This document shows positions 26,701-35,700 of a DNA stretch of 64,000 nucleotides, piece after piece. Source of the DNA: Myrica gale (Eukaryota > Streptophyta > Magnoliopsida > Fagales > Myricaceae); contig OZ005620.1 of NCBI GenBank assembly GCA_963930655.1, positions 3,735,001 to 3,799,000 of the forward strand. The letters run 5' to 3'. Each line of letters begins with the position of its first letter. Position 1 is the first letter of the stretch. The notes beneath the pieces were generated by a model. It ran no database searches. It was not told where the DNA came from and worked only from the letters and a program-made list of their open reading frames with translations. The position numbers and the translations under genes are program-made.

Positions 26701-29700
26701 TTTGAAAATTTTCTAAAATTTTCAGGTTTGCAAACATGACCATAGCGTGCATGACAGACATGATGAGAACTAAAAATCCAACAATGGTTTTGTCAAAACA
26801 AGTGGTCAACAAAAAATCTTTAGAAGTGGTATAAGCTATACGGTTCTAATGGATCTCACCTTAACACACTATGCATGTAGAGACTTGGACACATCAGTAT
26901 GTGTAGTGAAATGTGTATTAAATAATTAAAATTGTGCTGCACAATTTTAAACCAAAGTTTACTTCATACAAGAGCAGGCCTAGTATCTAGATGAAGCTTG
27001 ATCAATGCTCATTAGAAAAATATCGAAATCATATGAGAGAAAGAAACTAGACCAACGCACTCCTATGTTTGGGTACACCTACTCGTACCTGTTTTTAATA
27101 TTAAACCATTCATTGGTACAGTATGTAGCACGTGAAAAGTTATGTTTCCTATTATAGTAATGAATCAAAGCGATATTCCCTATCATATTGAGAAGAAACT
27201 GCAAAATGTGATAAGAACTCATGCAAATACATGCATTATCGATTTGCAATGAAATATACAGATGAAATAGATGCAAGAAAGTTCATTTCACCAATACCAC
27301 ATATCGAATTATCCATCAAGAGCCGCAATACTCGCTCTGCTCTTGAATGCAACCTTGATGAGGCCCCTATCATAACATAAAAAAGTAAAGCACTGATTCC
27401 AAATTTTCGGTTAGGTACTGGTTTCTTCACAACTTCGATCATGATCCTTCTAACACCTGTTAAACACCCATGACAGTATATCAGTCATCTTCAAATTTAC
27501 TAAAATTCAATAGAATTCATCTATGCTATCCACCAACAATTTGAGGTCAAATACAGCATAATACAACTGATCAGCAAGAGTCAAGCAACAAAAGAAAATC
27601 TGGAAAAGCAATCTGTCCATTGTTAATAACTGTAAACTTCATCACCTCATCCTGCCCAAATATATAATGCCACAGCTACACAAATGTGACAATGGCTTGG
27701 CACGTGTATAACAGCATGGCAGATTAAACATACATGCAGTCCATACCAAATGAAGAAAGATGGGGAGGATGAAAAGATGAAGCAGTGGGGGTAAAGCACC
27801 ATGAACGCTCTTAGATAAAATCAACTCATATTCAGACAGTGAAGTCAACTCAACAAACAAAAGAACATTCGACAGAGGTTGTCACCATACAAAACGGACA
27901 TATGACATGAACATCACATATATTGCAACTCTCAGACTAACAATATGCAGGTTCTAAGGTTCACAATTTTTAGGAGGAAATGACCATGGGATTGATTATG
28001 ACTACAGGTTGGTTGATGGAGCCAAAATGGTTCGCTCGATAGTGTATAAAATTGGTGAAAATTGTAGGAGGACCTGTTCAGTATCTTTCCGATTTCCACT
28101 TTTGCTGTTGTTTCTAACATGAGCACGCTTGTGTTTTCTTTTTCTCTAACATCTCACTCTACCGAACCATTGGATCCACCCTTACTGTGTTCCTAAATGT
28201 GATAATTCACTACGACAAAAGGTACTGGTAACTATACTTTAACCAATCATGGCTGGCCCCTTTATATATGCACCCCAAATTGAGGATCCAATTTTTCAAA
28301 CTCAATTTAGATGACGTAAAGCTCAATGTTCATCAATACACTCCACTCCAAATTATCTCCTTGATGCACTTTGTGCCTCTAGTCACAAACAGGGGATCTT
28401 TGACAAAGCTCTTGGGACAATCCAGTAGAATTCGAGCAAAACCGCAAGGCGCAAGAATGAAGATCAATCCATCTCAATGTGGAAAAAAAAATTGCAAGGG
28501 AAATGCAACCCGGAATGACAGAAAGACTGCTAACTTGAAGGAAAAACTCCATTAGAGCCAGGTACAGGCCAAGCCCCTTATATTCAGCAACAAGAATCAA
28601 TTATGAAAGTCTTTTGGTTGGCTTTCCCATTCTCGAGGACTAAAACTCATTACAAAGATATGGCAATATCCAATTCTGTATATTGCATAAACTCCTCTTT
28701 GAACCACTACAGAAGTTTTAGGATCTTGGCTTGTGGCCTCAATTTAGGACTAAGTTGTGGAGGTAGTTTTTGCCTTTTAAGAGGTACCACTATCTATAGA
28801 CTTCATCAAGAAGTTAAGGCTCATATGTCCTTTAGGATGCTTGCCACTGTCTAATATTCGCTCCCTCCTGTGCATGTGACACTCTCACAAGAAACAAGTC
28901 AATTTTAGTATTTTTAGAATGTCAAACCAAATTCTGTTGATGGAGTCACAGACTAAAGATATGACATCCTTATTGCTAAATGTCACCCTCCACCATAAAA
29001 AGGCCCTAGCGCAAGAGGAAAAATTATTCATATACCTACAAACTGAAACCATCCATAGTAGTGCCTCATGTTGACCATGGAAATAAATTTGAAAACATAC
29101 ACATCCGATCTCTTGTTTATTCACATGAGAGAAATAATGTGATAACCTAACAACACTTCAAGTCTTTCCTAACGCAAGACGAGTTTAAAGTCCTAAAAAA
29201 AATGGGCAAAAGCCAACTAGCGATGATTCACATATGATAATAAACAAATTATTCCGTAAAACCAAATTGCTGATTCTTAGCAGACACAAATATAAACAGT
29301 AAACGATGATTATACCATCCCGCAGCTGCTCATCCGGTGCATTCCGAAGCAAGAATGATAACGCCTCTGCCATAAATTCTTGGACATAATCCTTGGGATA
29401 AAATCGTAGTTTTCTTGTGACCCTAACAAAAGTTTGAGTGAAGAAACATAAGTAGATACTACTACAGAGATACAGATAATATTTAAGAAACCATGCACCA
29501 CCTCATTGTCTTTCTTTTAAAAGGAACAAATCTAAACAAAATGAAACCTGCTAATAAGCAATCATAACAATAAATATTTGTTCACCATAGACCTTGAGAT
29601 ATACTTTCTAGTCTTCCGTATATGTCCTCTCAAAACATCTGTTAAATCTAACCTACTAGGTTTTTTTTCTTTATTTTCATTTCAACTAATCATGGTGAAC

Positions 29701-32700
29701 ACTTTACTACCCCTGAGAAACATATAAAACTGCTCTGAATTTCATGTACAATACATGCTTTGATAGATAAAGATGAACGTTGGAGCTAGGAAAAGCCATA
29801 TAGTAAACCAGCTTTCATGAAAATGAAGCTCCAAGGCAGACACCAAACAAAGAAATAAAGGTGGATAAAGCAATAAAAGTTAAAAAAATGGAAATATTTG
29901 GAGACATCAATCTATCCCCTGATGGTTTGACTTGATCTTCTATAGTATACTTTTCATTCTCCTAATGCATGTGTGGTTAGAAAGACCTGTTGAGGAGGAT
30001 GAGATGTCTGGGGTGGTCAGAGGCTTACTGGGGACAAAGTACTAAGCCCTGGTGGCTTCTCTTTAGAATTCTATCAGACTTGTTGGGAGGTCATTAAGGA
30101 GGATGTTGTTTCAGTTTTCAATGAATTTGCTCGAGACGGCAGGTTTGTCCGTAGTTTGAATGCTACCTTTGTTGTTCTCATCCCTAAGAAACCGGGAGCA
30201 GTTGAGTTGAAAGATTTCCGCCCCATAAGCTTGGTGGGGGTATCTATAAGATCCTTGCTAAGGTTTTGACGAATAGACTGAAACTTATGCTTGATAAGAT
30301 TATTTCGCCTTCTCATAATGCTTTTGTGGAGGGAAGGCGGATTCTGGATTCGGTCTTGATTGCCAATGAGTGTCTTGATTCTAGGATGAGATTGTTGTTT
30401 TAGCTGAGATTATGAGACCTGATGGTTCATCCACAATCTCTGTGCTAAGTGGCGAGTCTGTGTCTGCTGAATTGGCTCATGAACTTACGAGTATTCAGGT
30501 AACTTTAGAAACTGAGACCAAAGAAATTTGTGAACAGGTTTTTTATTTCCTGGGAAGCACACAAAGAAAGGGATTTATAATCACCTTCCTTTAGATACTG
30601 CACCATTGGCTTGAAGTAACCGGCCTCTGCCATATGAAGTGCATTCTGAGTGTTGCTAGAAAGAGCATTTAGCAACTTCCCTGCATTGCGAGAAGCAACA
30701 GGGTCATCTTCATTTAGAATGGCAACCAGCATAACAATACACCCTTGAATTCTGCCCATCCGCCGCCTAACTGCTATGAGATCTGAGAGATGAAATTATT
30801 TTGCACCCTCCAACTATGGGGTCTTGATAACGCTGAAAGTAACTTAGCAGTAAGGATTCTCATGGCGTTTGTTCGCAGTCTGTCGATAGAAGCGAAGTTT
30901 ATTAAGTTCTCGGTTAGCTCGTCTGGCACCGTTTCTCTTACAGAGCGGAGTAGGAAGTCTCAGTCTACGATTCGTTTCGGTAACTACGGGGTGATTTGGT
31001 TGACAAATGTGTTTGGCAAGCTGGTCGATTCCAAGGAGGTCAGCGATTTTTCAGAGAGATTCAACGAGTCTTCGCGCGCGTTCTTGGCTCAACGATGCTC
31101 TAATAAGAATGGCAGTTACATGGTTCTTGCTGAACTTGGAGATCGACGTAGACGTGGGGCTGTGTTTATTCCTGAGGGGAGAATGAGGAGTGGGTGGCAG
31201 GCGTTTGCTTCTGTTTGTGACGAGCTGATCTCAGTCCTCGGTGAACTCAGGCGTCGAAGGGTGCGTTATGGGGGCTCGGAGATCAGGCAGGGAGCTTCAT
31301 TTGCTCAGATGGTACAGGCTAGAGGACCGGAGAAGGAGGTGGCGGTAGATAAGGTGGCTCGAGGAAATCAAATAAATCAAATAGGCGCTACCAAAAAGAT
31401 TTTGCAGCCGACTGTTGGAGTCCCGATGTTGCATGCAGCCTCGGGTAAGAGACCTACGTCTCCCACGAGGAATGATGAGATGGGAGCACCTGCAATGACG
31501 ACTGGGGCTGTAGGCGTGCTATGGGAACATTTAATGCGTTTCAAATGTGAGCTGGAGGGTCTCATTGCACTGGCCAAAAGCACGAGCGTGGAGGTGGGGC
31601 CCAGGAAGTCACTGCAGTGCGCGGTCTGTGGATTTACACTTGAGGCTTCGGGGGTTGACAAGGGTCCGGTGCTTCCTATCGGTGGGAGCTCGCCCAGTCA
31701 TCTTAAAGAGGGGAACGTGGGGCAGGTTATGGGCCGTGGGCCCATCTCTCCAGATCGTGTCGAAAGCCCATCTCCCCAGGCTGTTTTGGAGTGCGATTTT
31801 GAGCCCGTATATGCTCTCACGTCGCATGGGCTGGGTATCGGTGGTCCGATTCTAGCCGAGAGTGTAGTGGGCTTCCCGGAGGTGAACCAGATGACGCCGG
31901 CGAAGGGCGCAAGTGCTCCGGCGAGTTCTGTCGTGGTCGTGGAGGCTCTGGGACCTGGCGGGTTGTCGTCGGCCTCGGAGGAGTCTGCTCCCACGTCGCA
32001 TGGGCTGGGTGTCGGAGGACCATATCTTGCCGAGTGTGAAGTGGGCTTCCCGGAGAAGGACCTGATGACGCCGGCGAAGGGTGAAAGAGCTCCGGCGTGT
32101 CCTGTCGAGGTCGTGGAGGCACTGGGACCTGGTGGGTTGTCGTCGGCCATGGAGGTGCCTGTCATGCGCATCTGCTCTAGTGCTTTGATGGTTCGTCAGC
32201 CAGCCCAGGATGATTCGGCAGTTTCGGGGGTGGAGGTGGGGGGCTCTATGGGTGGCAGGGCTGAACCGCTTGGTGTTGGATTGGAAATTTCGAAGTATTC
32301 AGCGGTGAATGCGGTGGGCCCCATGGGAGGCGGGGTCGCAGGAGCTGGGGTTGTGCCGCAGAAGCCCAGGGAGGTTTTGCTGAAGGGTTGTGTGCTCTCT
32401 GCCGATGTTGCTGAGGCAGCTAAGGGAGGTGGGGAAGAAGGCGTTGGCGCGGGAGCATGTGAAGCTGGTTCTTCTTGTGGGCTGTTGGCGGCTACGAATG
32501 CCCAACCCTCCACATTGCAAAGGGGAGCACACCTTGTCCCATTTCACAAGATGAAATTTATTAACACCACCCCCACTACCCCACAAGAAATCTCTCTGGA
32601 TTTTCTCCATCCTTCTTGCCACCACCGTCGGAATAGGAAACAAGGAAAGAAAATAAGTCGGAAGGCTTGAGAGCGTAGATTTAATGAGAGTTAATCTACC

Positions 32701-35700
32701 ACCCTTAGAGAGATACATACGCTTCCAACTAGCCAACCTTTTCTCCATCCTCTCAAGGATCCCATCCCAAATCTGAATATTTTTGAAAGAGGCACCCAAC
32801 GGTAAGCCAAGGTACGTAATAGGCAAAGAAGATATTCTGCACCCCAAAATACCCGCCAACTCCCTCACATGCTCCACCCTACAGATAGGAATGACCTCAG
32901 ATTTGTCCAGGTTGATCATGTGGTTTGGGATGTTTCATTCTCTAGAGCTGCAAATGATTGGGAGTTGGAGGAATTCTCTTCCTTTTTTGCGTTGTTATAT
33001 GGGAAGATTTTAAGAAGAGGGGAGGTTGACAAGATGGTTTGGTTGGGTACTAAGGGAGGGGTGTTTTCTGTCAAGTCTATGTATGGGTTGCATTCGGGTG
33101 GGGATTCTTTGCCTTTCCCGTGGAGGGGTGTTTGGCGGTCTTGGTGTCCCTACAGAGTCTCCTTTTTTGTGTGGGAGGCCTCTCTTGGGAAGATTCTAAC
33201 TATTGATAATCTTCGTAGGAGGGGTTTGTATGTTGTGGATTGGTGCTTCTTATGTAGATGTGACGGGGAGTCTGTTGACCATGTTTTGTTGCATTGCCCT
33301 TTAGCGCGGGGGTTGTGGTCTCATGTGCTCTGTCTTCTGAATTTTCATTGGGTTATGCCTGAGAAGGTGGTGGAAGTGCTATGGTGTTGGAAGAGAAAGT
33401 TTTCCAATCCAATCGCGAAGGCTATCTGGAGATTGATACCATCCTGTATTTGGTGGTGTCTTTGGAGGGAGCGCAATAGTAGATGTTTTGAAGACTGTTC
33501 CTTGTCTCTTGACAGATTGCAGGGGGCTTTGTTGTTTTCCCTTTTTTGTTGGGCTAATTCTATGCTTAGATGCCCTTTTGTGGATTTAGATTATTTTCTT
33601 AGCTTTCTTGCTTGTTTGGATCAGTGATTCCGGTATAACCTTTGTACTGTTTTCACTATTTCTAATGAGATTGGCTTACTTATCAAAAAAAAAAGGGTTG
33701 TTGTGTAAGTTAGACATTCACAAAGCCTATGACCACATTAATTGGAATTTCCTGTTGTACTTATTGAGAAGATGTGGGTTTGGTGACAAGTGGTGTGGAT
33801 GGATAGAATTTTGCATTTCTACGGTCAAACTTTTTGTGCTTGTGAATGGGTCTCCAGAGGGATTTTTCGGTAGTTCTCGAGGTTTGAGGCAAGGAGATCC
33901 TCTTTCTCCTCTCTTGTTTGTTATTGTTATTGAGGCTTTTTTCTAGAATGATGACAAAGTTGGTTTCGCTTGGTCTTATTGATGGTTTCAAGGTTGGTGG
34001 TGTGGGTGGAGCGGATACCAGTGTTTCTCACTTGCTTTTTGCAGATGATACTTTAATTTTGTGTGGGGCGGAGGAGGCTCAAATTCGTAGCATTCGGTGT
34101 TTGTTATTATGTTTTGAATTCGGGGTTGAAGGTGAATCTTTCCAAATCGGAGGTTATTCATATTGGTAATATTGACAATGTGCAGGGATTGGCTTCTATT
34201 TTGGGTTGTAGGGTGTCTGCACTTCCCATGTCTTATTTGGGGCCTCTTTTAGGTTCCCGATGCAAAAGTGTGTAGATTTGGGATGGTATTTTGGAGAGGA
34301 TCGAAAGGAGGTTGGCAGGATGGAAGCGTATGTACTTTTCCAAGGGAGGTAGGATTACTTTGATTAAGTCTACTTTGTCTAGTCTTCCTACATACTTTCT
34401 ATCTCTTTTCCCTATTCCAAGGCTGTGTTTGATTTGTAAAATTTTAACATAATAAAATAATTATAATATAATCTCTCTCTCCGCCATCAAATCATTATTT
34501 TTCACTCTAAAAAATATAAAAAATTCATTCAAATCATCCCTCTTCACTTTTTCACCATTTTCAATACCCTAAAATTTTAACCTCTCCAAAATTTTAACAC
34601 TCAAACACAACCCAAGTGCAGTGGCATTGAGACTTGAAAAGCTTCAAAGGGACTTTTTGTGGGGTACTGATGATGGTGTTCACAAATTTCATTTACTCAA
34701 TTGGGAGAAGGTGTGTTCTCCTATTCATTCTGGATGGTTGGGGGCTTAGGAGGATGTCTTTGTTCAACAGAGCCTTGTTGGGCAAGTGGTTGTGGAGATT
34801 TGGCATTAAGAGTGATAGATTGTGGAGATGTATGAATGCAGAGAAATATGGTACCACGCGTGGTGGGTGGCTCTCCTTGTCCTCGAGAGGTTTTTTTGGG
34901 GTAAGCCTTTGGAAACACATTAATAAAGGCTGGAATACTTTTTCTGAGCATATTAGGTTTATGTTGGGAGATGGTCAGCGTCTCAGTTTTTGGCATGACA
35001 GGTGGTGTGGTGGGAGAGTTTTGAGCCGCTCATTCCCTTTAGTCTTCTCTCTGTCCTATAGTAAGGATGCAATGGTGGTGAATTGTATGGAGCTTGGTCC
35101 TAGTTCTTTCGTGTGGAATATTCAGCTCTCTAGATCTGCTAATGAATGGGAAATTGAGGAGTTTGCTGCCCTTTACTCTATTCTGAGCTGATGTGATGTT
35201 TTGGTTGGGCTCTAAGGGTGGTGTTTTTTCAGTTAAGTCATTCTTTGATTACCGTACCAATAGTGATACTCCTGAACCTTTCCCTTGGTGTGGGGTGTGG
35301 CAGGTCAAGGTCCCTATGCATGTGTCTTTCTTTGTTTGGGAGGCTTCTCGTGGTAGGATTTTGACTATTGATAATCTCAGAAGAAGGGGAGTCTATGTCA
35401 CAGAGTGGTATTACATGTGTAAGGATGATGGAGAATTTGTTAATCATTTGTTATTGCATTGTACGATTGCAAGAGGTCTCTGGATGCATGTCCTTGGTTT
35501 GTTAAATGTTCATTGGATAATGTCTGAAAGAGTGGTGGATGTCCTCTCTTGTAGGGGACGGAAGTTTGTGGATCTTTCAGGCAAAGTAATTTGGAGGATG
35601 ATACCTGCGTGTATTTGGTGGTGTTTATGGAGGGAGCGGAACAGATGATGTTTTGAAGACTCGGCTAGGTCTCTAGGGAGTTTGCAGGGCGATGTGTTTC

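Noticed and set aside
28200-28900. Possible extra gene or element in UTP20 intron 7
   Set aside because: Open frames on both strands are short and match no family. There is no tail, inverted end or target duplication.
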